Shown here: positions 1 to 8,787 of the stretch, in pieces
Layout of the letters: each line of letters opens with the position of its first letter
How positions within the stretch are numbered: position 1 is the first letter of the stretch
Source: Yoonia sp. GPGPB17
Lineage (GTDB): Bacteria; Pseudomonadota; Alphaproteobacteria; Rhodobacterales; Rhodobacteraceae
Length of the DNA: 64,000 bases
Direction of reading: 5' to 3'
Assembly: GCF_037892195.1 (NCBI RefSeq)
Contig: NZ_JATACI010000002.1
Location: 1,302,001 to 1,366,000, forward strand
Made by a program: the position numbers and the translations under genes
Notes under the pieces: generated by a model
What the model was told of the DNA's origin: nothing
What the model saw: only the letters and a program-made list of their open reading frames with translations
Database searches by the model: none

Positions 1-267
1 CGTGTGCGTGTCGATATCTGCGGCGTAGGCCGCCAGCAGCACGGGGTATTGCGCGTCAACGTCCGCCTGCCCATAGCCCTCGATGCGCGAAAAGCCCAAA
101 GTCAGCATCGCGCGCCCACCACGCAATGCTGTTGCCGCATCTTGCGCCGGATCAAGCAGATCACCCAAACCCAACCCCCGAAAACATGTATTCGCCGCAG
201 CGATCAGATCGCCGCTGGTGTCGGCCAATGTCCCATCAAGATCGAATATCACTGTGCGTTTTGTCAT
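1..267 (-). CDS. HAD-family hydrolase, phosphoglycolate phosphatase-like (3' end outside window)
   Basis: Only the first 89 codons are present; the gene runs off the left edge. The protein starts MTKRTVIFDLDGTLADTSGD, so the HAD motif I (DLDGT, with the nucleophilic and acid/base aspartates) is at residues 9-13. The Gph/HAD-IA type of phosphatase hydrolyses phosphate esters such as 2-phosphoglycolate in the cytoplasm. The following helical stretch (AANTCFRGLGLGDLLDP) is the usual cap region of this subfamily. It is divergent from glmU, with about 120 bp between the starts. The substrate cannot be told from this fragment. Confidence 0.8.
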   Translation of the reverse strand, partial: MTKRTVIFDLDGTLADTSGDLIAAANTCFRGLGLGDLLDPAQDAATALRGGRAMLTLGFSRIEGYGQADVDAQYPVLLAAYAADIDTHT

Positions 268-389
268 CAGCCTGCCCTTTGGTTGCCAAACACTCTGTAA
301 CGCCATGTAAACTGATGTGAACCCCCATCCCCTTGTGATAATCAAAAAGGGCAGTAGAAGTCGGGACAACAACAAGGTTTGAGGCAGCA

Positions 390-1733
390 ATGGCAACCGC
401 ATTGATCATACTGGGCGCAGGCATGGGCACGCGCATGAATTCGGACATGCCCAAGGTGCTGCACGAAATCGCCTGCGCGCCGATGCTGGTGCACGCAATG
501 AAATCCGGGGCGGCGCTTGATCCTAAACGGACGGTGATTGTTGCGGGCCATGGGGCCGCGCAGGTCGAGAAGGCCGCCAAAGCCTTCGACCCCGACCTCG
601 TCCTTGCCATTCAATCCGAGCAATTGGGGACAGCCCATGCGGTAAGCCAAGCGCGTGATGCCTTGGACGGGTTTGCGGGTGACGTGCTTGTCCTTTATGG
701 CGACACCCCCTTCATCCGCCCGGAAACGCTGGCGGCGATGAGTGCCGCACGCGTGACCCATGATGTCGTGGTGCTAGGGTTTGAGGCGGCTGATCCGGGC
801 CGCTATGGCCGTTTAATCATGAAGGATGATCAACTGGACCGGATTGTTGAGTTTAAGGATGCATCAGATGAGGAGCGCGCCGTAACCCTTTGCAACAGCG
901 GCGTTATCGCTGCGCAGAGCAAAACACTCTTTGAACTGATTGACGCCGTGAGCAATGACAATGCCGCAGGCGAATACTATCTCACAGATATCATTGGCAT
1001 TGCACGGCACCGCCGGTTGACCGCAACTGTCGTGCGCTGTGATGAGGCCGAAACCCTTGGCATCAACTCGCGGGGTGAGCTGGCCGAGGCCGAAGCGCTT
1101 TTCCAAGCGCGGGCCCGCTCAGATGCGCAATCAGATGGTGTGACGCTGACAGCACCGAACACCGTTTTCTTTGCCCATGATACGGTTGTAGGGCGCGATA
1201 CCGTGATCGAACCCAATGTTGTCTTCGGCCCCGGTGTGACGATCGAGTCAGGTGCCACGATACGTGCGTTCAGCCATCTTGAGGGCTGTCATGTCTCGCG
1301 CGGCGCTGTCATTGGCCCCTACGCCCGCCTGCGCCCGGGCGCGGAATTGGCGGAAAACGTGAAAATCGGCAATTTTGTAGAAGTCAAAAATGCCCAAGTG
1401 GCCGAGGGCGCGAAGGTGAACCACCTATCCTATATCGGCGACGCCGCCGTGGGCGCGCGCAGTAATATCGGCGCAGGCACGATCACTTGTAACTACGACG
1501 GCGTGTTCAAGCACAAGACCACAATTGGCGAAGATGTCTTTATCGGTTCGAACACGATGCTCGTCGCCCCTGTGACCGTCGGAGATGGGGCCATGACCGG
1601 CAGCGGATCGGTCGTGACTAAGGACGTGCCACCCGGTGATTTGGCCGTCGCCCGTGCAAAACAGGAAAACAAAGCAGGCTTTGCGGTGCGCCTGTTCGAA
1701 AAACTCAAAGCCAGAAAAGCAAAAGGGTCTTAA
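390..1733 (+). CDS. glmU: Bifunctional UDP-N-acetylglucosamine pyrophosphorylase / glucosamine-1-phosphate N-acetyltransferase
   Basis: GlmU acetylates glucosamine-1-phosphate and then uridylylates it to UDP-GlcNAc, the precursor of peptidoglycan and lipid A. The N-terminal nucleotidyltransferase domain (about residues 1-225) carries the signature GAGMGTRMNSDMPKVLHEI from residue 9. The second half (about 245-447) is a left-handed beta-helix of hexapeptide repeats, with the acetyltransferase stretch KIGNFVEVKNA and the GAGTITCNYDG loop. Length 447 aa is normal. A GAGG-type ribosome site precedes the ATG. Only 3 bases separate it from glmS, so the two are almost surely cotranscribed and supply consecutive steps of the same pathway. 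Confidence 0.97.
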   Translation: MATALIILGAGMGTRMNSDMPKVLHEIACAPMLVHAMKSGAALDPKRTVIVAGHGAAQVEKAAKAFDPDLVLAIQSEQLGTAHAVSQARDALDGFAGDVLVLYGDTPFIRPETLAAMSAARVTHDVVVLGFEAADPGRYGRLIMKDDQLDRIVEFKDASDEERAVTLCNSGVIAAQSKTLFELIDAVSNDNAAGEYYLTDIIGIARHRRLTATVVRCDEAETLGINSRGELAEAEALFQARARSDAQSDGVTLTAPNTVFFAHDTVVGRDTVIEPNVVFGPGVTIESGATIRAFSHLEGCHVSRGAVIGPYARLRPGAELAENVKIGNFVEVKNAQVAEGAKVNHLSYIGDAAVGARSNIGAGTITCNYDGVFKHKTTIGEDVFIGSNTMLVAPVTVGDGAMTGSGSVVTKDVPPGDLAVARAKQENKAGFAVRLFEKLKARKAKGS

Positions 1734-1736
1734 ACC

Positions 1737-3560
1737 ATGTGTGGCATTGTCGGTGTATTGGGCGATCACGAGGCCGCGCCCCTTTTGGTTGAGGCGCTCA
1801 AGCGGCTGGAATATCGCGGCTATGACAGTGCCGGGATCGCCACAATCAATGATTTGCGGTTAGACCGGCGGCGCGCGGTTGGTAAGCTGGTGAATCTCTC
1901 GGATGTGCTTGTGCATGACCCGCTGCCCGGCAAAGCTGGCATCGGTCACACCCGCTGGGCCACGCATGGTGCACCAAACGCAGGAAACGCGCATCCACAT
2001 CGCGCGGGCGGTGTTGCTGTGGTCCATAACGGTATTGTCGAAAACTTCCGCGAATTGCGCGCCTTGCTGGCTGATCAAGGTGTCGGTTTTGAGACGGACA
2101 CAGATACGGAAACCGTGGCCCTTCTGGCGAATTACTATCGCGGTCAAGGCCTTAGCCCCCGCGATGCGGCTGAACAGACGATTGCGCGACTTGAAGGGGC
2201 TTATGCCCTGTGTTTCCTGTTCGATGGCGAAGACGATCTGCTGATCGCCGCGCGCAAAGGCTCGCCGCTGGCGATTGGTTATGGCGAAGGCGAGATGTTT
2301 GTCGGCTCCGATGCCATCGCACTGGCCCCCATGACCGACCGGATCAGCTATCTGGAAGAGGGTGACTGGGCGGTGATCACACGCAGTAGCGTTGAAATCC
2401 GTGATGCAAACGGTGCCATCGCCAACCGCGCTGTCAAAACGATCCAGATCGATACCGCGCGCGTGGACAAGGCCGGTTTCAAGCATTTCATGGCGAAGGA
2501 AATCGCCGAGCAACCTGTGGTGCTGCAAGGCGCGCTGTCGCACTACATCAGTGTCGACGGCACGGCTGTGACGATGCCGGAGCCTGAGATTGATTTCGCG
2601 AAGGTCGAACGTATGACCATGGTGGCCTGCGGCACAGCCTTCTATGCTTGCTTGGTCGCCAAATACTGGTTCGAACAGATCGCGGGCATCCCTGTCGAGG
2701 TCGATGTGGCTTCCGAATTCCGCTACCGCGAACCGCCTGTGACCTCTGGCACCGTAGCACTGTTTGTCAGCCAATCGGGTGAGACTGCCGACACGCTCGC
2801 CGCACTGCGTTATATGGAGGGCAAGGCCGACAAGATCATGTCGGTCGTGAACGTGCCTGAAAGCTCAATCGCGCGGGAAAGCGACCTGCCCTTGCCGATC
2901 CTGGCCGGAACAGAGATTGGTGTAGCGTCAACCAAGGCGTTTACCTGCCAGCTGACCACTCTGGCTATCCTCGCGCTGCGCGCCGCCCAGATGCGCGGCA
3001 CGCTAAGCGACTCGGACCTCGCCGACAAACTGACAAGCCTGCGGGCTTTGCCAGGGCTGCTGAACCATGCGCTGGGAATTGAGGAGAAATCCAAGGACAT
3101 CTCGCGCAAGCTGTCCGAAGCACGGGATATCCTGTTTCTGGGGCGCGGTGCGATGTATCCTCTCGCACTTGAAGGTGCATTAAAACTGAAAGAAATCAGC
3201 TATATACATGCCGAAGCTTATGCGTCTGGCGAGTTAAAACACGGGCCCATCGCGCTGGTTGATAAACACGTTCCTGTCATCGTCATGGCCCCGCGCGACA
3301 GCCTGTTCGACAAGACCGTGTCCAATATGCAAGAGGTCATGGCGCGCGGTGGCAAGGTGCTGTTGATTACGGATCAAAAAGGCGCAGATGAGGCTGGCGA
3401 CGGTGTCTGGGACACGATCATCATGCCCGAGATTGACCCTTTCCTCGCCCCGATCCTCTATGCGATCCCGGCGCAACTGCTCGCCTATCATACGGCAGTG
3501 GCCAAGGGGACGGATGTCGACCAACCCCGCAACCTCGCAAAATCAGTCACGGTGGAATGA
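1737..3560 (+). CDS. glmS: Glutamine--fructose-6-phosphate aminotransferase (isomerizing)
   Basis: GlmS makes glucosamine-6-phosphate from fructose-6-phosphate and glutamine, the first committed step to UDP-GlcNAc. The protein begins MCGIVGVLG, giving the N-terminal Cys nucleophile of class II glutamine amidotransferases. The HTRWATHG and HNGIVENF motifs follow. Two SIS (sugar isomerase) domains fill the second half, with CGTAFYA near residue 298 and SQSGETADTLAAL after it. The C-terminus PRNLAKSVTVE is characteristic of the family. Length 607 aa is typical. It directly follows glmU and its stop abuts the next start. Confidence 0.97.
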   Translation: MCGIVGVLGDHEAAPLLVEALKRLEYRGYDSAGIATINDLRLDRRRAVGKLVNLSDVLVHDPLPGKAGIGHTRWATHGAPNAGNAHPHRAGGVAVVHNGIVENFRELRALLADQGVGFETDTDTETVALLANYYRGQGLSPRDAAEQTIARLEGAYALCFLFDGEDDLLIAARKGSPLAIGYGEGEMFVGSDAIALAPMTDRISYLEEGDWAVITRSSVEIRDANGAIANRAVKTIQIDTARVDKAGFKHFMAKEIAEQPVVLQGALSHYISVDGTAVTMPEPEIDFAKVERMTMVACGTAFYACLVAKYWFEQIAGIPVEVDVASEFRYREPPVTSGTVALFVSQSGETADTLAALRYMEGKADKIMSVVNVPESSIARESDLPLPILAGTEIGVASTKAFTCQLTTLAILALRAAQMRGTLSDSDLADKLTSLRALPGLLNHALGIEEKSKDISRKLSEARDILFLGRGAMYPLALEGALKLKEISYIHAEAYASGELKHGPIALVDKHVPVIVMAPRDSLFDKTVSNMQEVMARGGKVLLITDQKGADEAGDGVWDTIIMPEIDPFLAPILYAIPAQLLAYHTAVAKGTDVDQPRNLAKSVTVE

Positions 3561-4103
3561 ATGGGTAAGCAATTTGATCAGCTCAGCGAAGCGCATATGG
3601 CGTTTATCGCCGCGCAACCGATGTTCTTTACCGGCACGGCAGCGCGCGATGGCAAGGTCAATATCTCGCCCAAAGGCATGGACAGTTTGCGCGTGCTGGA
3701 TGCCAATACGATTGCCTATATTAACGTCACCGGCAGCGGGAATGAGACGGCGGGACATCTGCTGGATCATCCGCGCATGACACTGATGTGGTGTAGCTTT
3801 GATATCAAACCCCAGATCCTGCGCACCTATGGCACGGCCCGCACCTTGCACCCACGTAATGCGGAATGGGATGCGATGGCCGCCCAACTGCCCGCCCTGC
3901 CCGGCGCGCGGCAGATTTATGTGCAAACCATTGAAATGGTGCAGACATCCTGTGGATATGCTGTTCCATTCATGGAGCAGAAGGGCGACCGGGACACACT
4001 GCTAAAATGGACTGCTGACAAGGGTGACGTCGGCGTTGCGCGCTATTGGGAAGAACGCAATCAGACGACACTGGACGGTCTGCCAACGGATATTCTGCCA
4101 TGA
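3561..4103 (+). CDS. Pyridoxamine 5'-phosphate oxidase-family (FMN-binding split barrel) protein
   Basis: The 180-aa protein has the N-terminal layout of the PPOX-like split-barrel family: FFTGTAARDGKVNISPKGMDSLRVLD, then a GSGNETAGHLLDHPRMTLMWCSFD core. Such proteins bind flavin and are often oxidoreductases of unknown substrate. The sequence does not support a PdxH (vitamin B6) assignment. The ATG immediately follows the glmS stop and the end overlaps the next gene by ATGA, so it sits in a glmU-glmS-led transcription unit. The function in that unit is unknown. Confidence 0.8.
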   Translation: MGKQFDQLSEAHMAFIAAQPMFFTGTAARDGKVNISPKGMDSLRVLDANTIAYINVTGSGNETAGHLLDHPRMTLMWCSFDIKPQILRTYGTARTLHPRNAEWDAMAAQLPALPGARQIYVQTIEMVQTSCGYAVPFMEQKGDRDTLLKWTADKGDVGVARYWEERNQTTLDGLPTDILP

Positions 4104-4783
4104 CACCCAAGGCGGCGATTGCCGAACTGCGTGCTTTGGGTGATCCGCCCAAAGCCGCAGAAATGCACAAATATCACAAAGTGGATCGCCCCTATCTGGG
4201 TGTGTCCAATCCGGTGATTGATGCACATGTGAAAGCATGGCGCGCAGAGATTGATCTGGAGACGCGGCTGGCACTGGCCAAAGGCCTTTGGAAAGGCAAC
4301 ACCCATGAAGGGCGCGTCGCTGCGGCCAAACTGCTAACGCAGGCGCGGATCAGACCAGATGATGCGGGGGCCTGGGCGTTGATAGCATCATGGGTGCCTG
4401 AGTTTGACGCCTGGGCTGTGGCAGATCACGCCAGTATTGCCGGGCAAAAACGTCTGGTCGCCGACCCGTCGCGTTTAGACGAGGTGGAAGCCTGGACGCA
4501 ATCCGGCCATATTTGGACACGACGCGCCGCCCTTGTGATGACCCTGCCATGGACCAAGCAGAACAACCCCAAGCCAGATGATCTGGCGATCCGTGATCGG
4601 GTGTTGGGGTGGGCCGCTGGCTATGTCACGGACCACGACTGGTTTATCCAAAAGGCGATTGCGTGGTGGCTGCGCGAGCTATCAAAACACGACCCAGACC
4701 GCGTACGCGCCTTTCTGGATGCCCATGCGGCTGATATGAAACCCTTTGCGGTCAAAGAAGCTAGGCGCAAACTGCCTGATTAG
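4100..4783 (+). CDS. DNA alkylation repair (AlkD-like) protein
   Basis: The 227-aa product, starting MTPKAAIAELRALGDPPKAAEMHKYH, is an all-helical HEAT-like protein of the AlkD type. AlkD glycosylases remove bulky N3/N7-alkylpurines without base flipping. The tryptophan-rich helices (SWVPEFDAWAVAD, HIWTRRAALVMTLPW, DHDWFIQKAIAWWLRELS) match the family pattern, and the length is slightly short of classical AlkD (about 237 aa). I chose the ATG at 4100 because it overlaps the stop of the upstream gene (ATGA); a longer in-frame start at 4046 would overlap that gene by 58 bases. Confidence 0.8.
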   Translation: MTPKAAIAELRALGDPPKAAEMHKYHKVDRPYLGVSNPVIDAHVKAWRAEIDLETRLALAKGLWKGNTHEGRVAAAKLLTQARIRPDDAGAWALIASWVPEFDAWAVADHASIAGQKRLVADPSRLDEVEAWTQSGHIWTRRAALVMTLPWTKQNNPKPDDLAIRDRVLGWAAGYVTDHDWFIQKAIAWWLRELSKHDPDRVRAFLDAHAADMKPFAVKEARRKLPD

Positions 4784-5256
4784 GGCGCCGCGAACACCGT
4801 CAGTTCGGGCAATGACGTCAGTGGCGCTTCGATCAGGCGCATCGCGGCAAGGCTGATCTGGCTACCCGATCCGGCGGCCCCGCCGGATGGCCGCAGTTCG
4901 ATGTTAATTGCCTTGTCCTGATAAGTCACACGGCCCGGAGTCAGCGCCGTAACAAGTGGCGTTTTCAGCCAGATCCCGGGTTCTGCCGGTGGCCCGAGGG
5001 CGGCGATTGTTGTGCCCAACGGCTCTGCTGTACTGGGTGTCTCTGACACGACTGCGGCGGCGCGTTCTTCCTGACTGGTGGTGTCAAACTGTTCGGCGGT
5101 GACCGCGTTTGCCGGGGGTGGTGGCGGTGGTGTCGGGTTCAGTGTTGGTGCCGGTGCAGCGACAGTTGGCTGCGGCGACGGACCAAAGAGGCCTTGAAAA
5201 GAGGGTGTGGAACAGCCAGCAAGGGCCACGACAGGCAGGATCAGGATCAGTCTCAT
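4780..5256 (-). CDS. Small proline-rich lipoprotein, unknown function
   Basis: The 158-aa protein has a short lipoprotein signal peptide with lipobox LAGC (Cys at residue 15), so it should be exported and lipidated. A low-complexity Pro/Ala/Thr segment follows (about residues 25-50, a run of six prolines), then an unrecognised globular part of about 80 residues ending [13 protein letters not shown]. It is convergent with the AlkD-like gene (stops overlap by 4 bases) and divergent from moaA. I recognise no family. A role in the envelope is inferred only from the signal. Confidence 0.7.
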   Translation of the reverse strand: MRLILILPVVALAGCSTPSFQGLFGPSPQPTVAAPAPTLNPTPPPPPPANAVTAEQFDTTSQEERAAAVVSETPSTAEPLGTTIAALGPPAEPGIWLKTPLVTALTPGRVTYQDKAINIELRPSGGAAGSGSQISLAAMRLIEAPLTSLPELTVFAAP

Positions 5257-5342
5257 ACCGCGACTCTATGCTGCAGTGTAGCGCCGTGCAACGGCCTGCT
5301 TGTCGCTTGCGCAGGGGCTTGCCCACGCCTAGGTTGGTTGGC

Positions 5343-6347
5343 ATGACAATGCCGTTGATCGACCCCTTCGCCCGCACCATCGAATACCTGCGGGTATCGG
5401 TGACAGACCGCTGCGATTTCCGCTGTGTCTATTGCATGTCAGAGAACATGACGTTCCTGCCCAAGAAAGAGTTGCTGACGCTGGAGGAGCTGGACCGCAT
5501 GTGTTCGGCCTTCGTCCGTCTTGGCGTCCGCAAGTTGCGGATCACCGGGGGCGAACCCTTGGTACGTCGCGGGATCATGACGTTTTTTCAAGGCATGTCG
5601 CGGCATCTGGAAAGCGGGGCGTTGCATGAATTGACGCTGACGACCAACGGCAGCCAGCTTGAGAAATACGCAGACGATCTGTTTGCCGCAGGTGTGCGGC
5701 GGGTGAATATCTCGCTTGATACACTGGATGAGGCAAAATTTGCCGCGATCACCCGCTGGGGCCGGTTGCCCCAGGTGATGCGCGGGATTGATGCCGCCCA
5801 AAAGGCCGGACTGCGGGTGAAGATCAATACTGTGGCTTTGAAGGGCTTTAACGAAGAAGAGCTTGAAACACTGACCGATTGGTGCGCGTCACGCGATATG
5901 GATCTGACCTTCATCGAGGTCATGCCGATGGGTGACTTGGGCAATGAAGATCGTTTTGGACAATACTGGTCACTCAAGGACCTGCGCGCGCGATTGGCTG
6001 CGCGTTCCGAATTGACAGATTTGCCCGAGAAAACCGGCGGCCCTGCCCGTTATGTGCGGGGTGAGAATACGGGACAGAAGATTGGGTTTATCACGCCACT
6101 GAGCCATAATTTCTGCGAAAGCTGCAACCGGGTGCGGATCACGTGCACGGGTGAGATTTATACCTGCTTGGGGCAAGAGGGACACTCGGACTTACGTGCA
6201 CCCTTGCGCGCATCAGAAGCTGATATTGATCTGGAAAACGCGATCCGGGCGGCGATTGCGCTGAAGCCCAAGGGCCATGATTTTGACTATTCGCGCCAGC
6301 AGGTCGATGGGCAAGTGAGCCGACATATGTCGCACACGGGTGGGTAG
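5343..6347 (+). CDS. moaA: GTP 3',8-cyclase (molybdenum cofactor biosynthesis protein A)
   Basis: MoaA is the radical-SAM enzyme that converts GTP to 3',8-cH2GTP in molybdopterin synthesis. The SAM-binding 4Fe-4S triad is C24xxxC28xxC31 ([10 protein letters not shown]). A second C-terminal cluster motif is visible as [15 protein letters not shown]. The protein ends in Gly-Gly (HMSHTGG), the tail that reaches into the active site in this family. Length 334 aa is normal. The reading frame is open further upstream, but [22 protein letters not shown] is the family N-terminus. A Watson-Crick hairpin lies just downstream. Confidence 0.96.
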   Translation: MTMPLIDPFARTIEYLRVSVTDRCDFRCVYCMSENMTFLPKKELLTLEELDRMCSAFVRLGVRKLRITGGEPLVRRGIMTFFQGMSRHLESGALHELTLTTNGSQLEKYADDLFAAGVRRVNISLDTLDEAKFAAITRWGRLPQVMRGIDAAQKAGLRVKINTVALKGFNEEELETLTDWCASRDMDLTFIEVMPMGDLGNEDRFGQYWSLKDLRARLAARSELTDLPEKTGGPARYVRGENTGQKIGFITPLSHNFCESCNRVRITCTGEIYTCLGQEGHSDLRAPLRASEADIDLENAIRAAIALKPKGHDFDYSRQQVDGQVSRHMSHTGG

Positions 6348-6350
6348 CGT

Positions 6351-6372
6351 AAGGTGGATCTTGATCCACCTT
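6351..6372. terminator. Perfect 10-bp inverted repeat between convergent moaA and M20 hydrolase genes
   Basis: Arms AAGGTGGATC and GATCCACCTT are separated by 2 bases, 4 bases after the moaA stop and 14 bases beyond the stop of the convergent amidohydrolase. It would fold on both strands. No long T-run follows. A closely related element is found at 15462-15487. Confidence 0.6.
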
Positions 6373-6385
6373 GCCTAAACCACAC

Positions 6386-7549
6386 TTAGGCGGCTGGCAT
6401 TCGCTGTTCCACAATTTCGGACCACCAGGAACAACCTGCCGGGATCGCATCATCATCAAAGTTGTATTCGGGGTGATGTACCGACGCAGTGTCGCCATTG
6501 CCCACCAAAATGTAGGCGCCCGGCCGTTCCTCCAACATGAAAGCGAAATCTTCGCCGCCCATCACCAAGGGTGCGGTTTCGCAGTCACCCGAGACTGACT
6601 TCGCCACTTCAGCAGCAAATGCTGTCTGATCTTCGCTGTTCACCATCACCGGATAGCCACGTACATAATCAATGTCTGCAGTCGCGCCAAATGTACTGGC
6701 AATCCCCTGTGCGATCTCGCTCAGACGCTTTTCCGCCAGATCGCGGGTCGCAGCGGAGAGCGTGCGCACCGTGCCGCGCAGGTGTACCCTTTGTGGAATG
6801 ACATTATGTGTCTTTGAAGATGTCTCAAAGCTGGTCACCGAAACGACAACCTGCTCGACCGGGTCAGCATTGCGTGATGCAATGGTTTGCAAAGCAATCA
6901 CGATCTGACTGGCAACCACGGTTGTATCAATCGTCTCATGCGGTTTGGCGGCATGACCGCCCTTGCCTTCGATCACCATTTCAAACTGATCTGCAGCGGC
7001 AAAAAACGCGCCCGGCCGGATCGCAAAACTGCCCACTGGTTTGCCGGGCCAGTTGTGCATGCCGTAGACTTCCTGAATGCCCCAACGCTCCATCAGGCCA
7101 TCGTCGCACATCTCCTTTCCACCACCGCCGCCTTCTTCGGCAGGTTGGAAGATGACCACAACAGTGCCATCAAAGTTGCGTGTCTCGGCAAGGTACTTCG
7201 CAGCTCCCAACAGCATCGCGGTGTGCCCGTCATGCCCGCAAGCGTGCATCGCCCCATCGATCGTGGATTTGTAGGGCAGCCCCGTCTGTTCATGGATCGG
7301 CAGCGCATCCATATCCGCGCGCAGCCCGATCACCTTTCCCGACGTGTTTGCCTTGCCTTCAATCACGGCAACGACGCCAGTCCGCCCGATTCCGGTGGCG
7401 ATTTCGTCACAACCAAATTCCTTGAGCTTGTCTGCAACGATTGCAGAGGTGCGATGCGTCTCGAACAGGATTTCAGGATGCGCGTGAAGATCACGCCTCC
7501 ACGCCGTAATCTCAGGCAACAACTCGGAAAATCGGTTTTTAACAGGCAT
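6386..7549 (-). CDS. M20-family amidohydrolase (hippurate / N-acyl-amino-acid hydrolase type)
   Basis: The 387-aa metallopeptidase-like enzyme shows the M20D pattern: WRRDLHAHPE near the N-terminus, GLRADMDALPIHEQTG, HACGHDGHTAMLLG, and EEGGGGGKEM, which supply the two-metal site, then MGGEDFAFMLE. Relatives cleave N-acyl amino acids, hippurate or indole-acyl conjugates in the cytoplasm. It is the last gene of a leftward unit with argE and an oligopeptide ABC ATPase; the argE ORF overlaps its start by 11 bases because of an apparent argE frameshift. Context suggests it processes imported peptides or acyl-amino acids. The exact substrate is unknown. Confidence 0.9.
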   Translation of the reverse strand: MPVKNRFSELLPEITAWRRDLHAHPEILFETHRTSAIVADKLKEFGCDEIATGIGRTGVVAVIEGKANTSGKVIGLRADMDALPIHEQTGLPYKSTIDGAMHACGHDGHTAMLLGAAKYLAETRNFDGTVVVIFQPAEEGGGGGKEMCDDGLMERWGIQEVYGMHNWPGKPVGSFAIRPGAFFAAADQFEMVIEGKGGHAAKPHETIDTTVVASQIVIALQTIASRNADPVEQVVVSVTSFETSSKTHNVIPQRVHLRGTVRTLSAATRDLAEKRLSEIAQGIASTFGATADIDYVRGYPVMVNSEDQTAFAAEVAKSVSGDCETAPLVMGGEDFAFMLEERPGAYILVGNGDTASVHHPEYNFDDDAIPAGCSWWSEIVEQRMPAA

Positions 7550-8771
7550 CTTTCACGTCTCCAATGCGCGGTTTTCTATTGTCGTGGGTGCACTGTTTAA
7601 CATGTGTTACTTTGCCAGCATGTCCACCAGCTAAGCCAATAAAAGCCTCGCCCTGCTGGAACTGATCAACAGAGATAAATTCATTGGGCTGGTGCGCCTG
7701 TGCGATATCGCCCGGCCCGCAAATCACGGCCGAGTAGCCGCGCTCCTGAAACTGCCCGGCCTCCGTGCCATAGCTGACTACATTGCTGGCGTTCTCGCCG
7801 GTCAGTTGGCGCACCATGGCCTCGGCCTTGCCTGCAGGTTCAGGCACAAGACCGGGGACATGAAAATATTGTTCGGCACTGATGCCCGCTTCAGGTCGCA
7901 CGGCCTTCATTTCAGCCTCAAGTTCAGCCACTTTCGCAAGGAACCGCGCTTGCCAATCGCCAATGTCTTCGCCCGGTACAATGCGGAAATCGAAACCGAA
8001 GTGGCAGTCCTTTGCGGTGATATTATGGGCTGTGCCGCCGCTGATCGTGCCGACATGTAGCGTGGTGTAGGGTGGTACAAAATCTGCGGCCAGATTGCTG
8101 GGGATTTTTGCCGCGTTTTCGGCATTCACTTCATTGGCCCAGTTGATCAGTTTGGCCGCCATCATGATGGCGCTGACACCGGTTGGGGCCAGCGATGAAT
8201 GCACCTCGAACCCTTTGAAATGCATCTTGTAGCCGATACCGCCCTTATGACCTGTGACAACCTTCATCATCGAAGGTTCGCCTACCAATACGGTATCGGC
8301 ACGCGGCAATCCCATGCTAACCATGTGGTCGATCATCGGTGGCGCGCCGGTGCAACCAACCTCTTCATCATAGCTAAGTGCGATTTGCAGCGGGCGCTTG
8401 ATACCCCGTTCCAGTGCAAGCGGTACAGCCGAGAGTGCCAGCGCATCAAACCCCTTCATGTCGCAGGTACCACGACCATACAGTTTGCCGTTGCGTTCCG
8501 TCACCGTAAACGGATCGGTGTCCCACGCCTGCCCGTCTACGGGCACAACGTCAGTGTGACCCGACAAAACGACCCCGCCATCTACCGCCGGTCCGACATG
8601 CGCATACAGCGCCGCCTTGGTGCCATCGTCATTCGGTACTCGTGTGGATGCAACACCGAACCCGTCGAGGTATTCCTCAACAAAATCAATAAGATCCAGA
8701 TTACTGTCGCGACTCACCGTGGGAAAACCCACCAGCCGGTCCAATAGCTCTCGTGCTTGCATTTTTGTCAA
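7539..8771 (-). CDS. argE: Acetylornithine deacetylase (M20A), C-terminus apparently frameshifted
   Basis: ArgE removes the acetyl group from N2-acetylornithine. The M20A motifs are clear: SGHTDVVPVDGQAWDTDPF, GRGTCDMKGFDAL, and SYDEEVGCTGAPPM with the catalytic Glu pair. The ORF ends in an atypical 30-residue tail after QFQQGEAFIG. One base out of frame (near 7632-7635) the DNA reads LVDMLAK and then TAA at 7607-7609, which is what a normal ArgE end looks like. So the true gene probably ends at 7607 and the ORF tail into the next gene is an artefact of an inserted base. Because the gene lies with peptide transport genes, it may serve N-acyl-amino-acid catabolism rather than arginine synthesis. 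Confidence 0.88.
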   Translation of the reverse strand: MTKMQARELLDRLVGFPTVSRDSNLDLIDFVEEYLDGFGVASTRVPNDDGTKAALYAHVGPAVDGGVVLSGHTDVVPVDGQAWDTDPFTVTERNGKLYGRGTCDMKGFDALALSAVPLALERGIKRPLQIALSYDEEVGCTGAPPMIDHMVSMGLPRADTVLVGEPSMMKVVTGHKGGIGYKMHFKGFEVHSSLAPTGVSAIMMAAKLINWANEVNAENAAKIPSNLAADFVPPYTTLHVGTISGGTAHNITAKDCHFGFDFRIVPGEDIGDWQARFLAKVAELEAEMKAVRPEAGISAEQYFHVPGLVPEPAGKAEAMVRQLTGENASNVVSYGTEAGQFQERGYSAVICGPGDIAQAHQPNEFISVDQFQQGEAFIGLAGGHAGKVTHVKQCTHDNRKPRIGDVKDAC

Positions 8772-8787
8772 ACCTTTAGGTCTTTCA

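Noticed and set aside
1717..1737. glmS ribozyme before glmS
   Set aside because: Only three bases separate glmU and glmS, so no leader RNA could fit.
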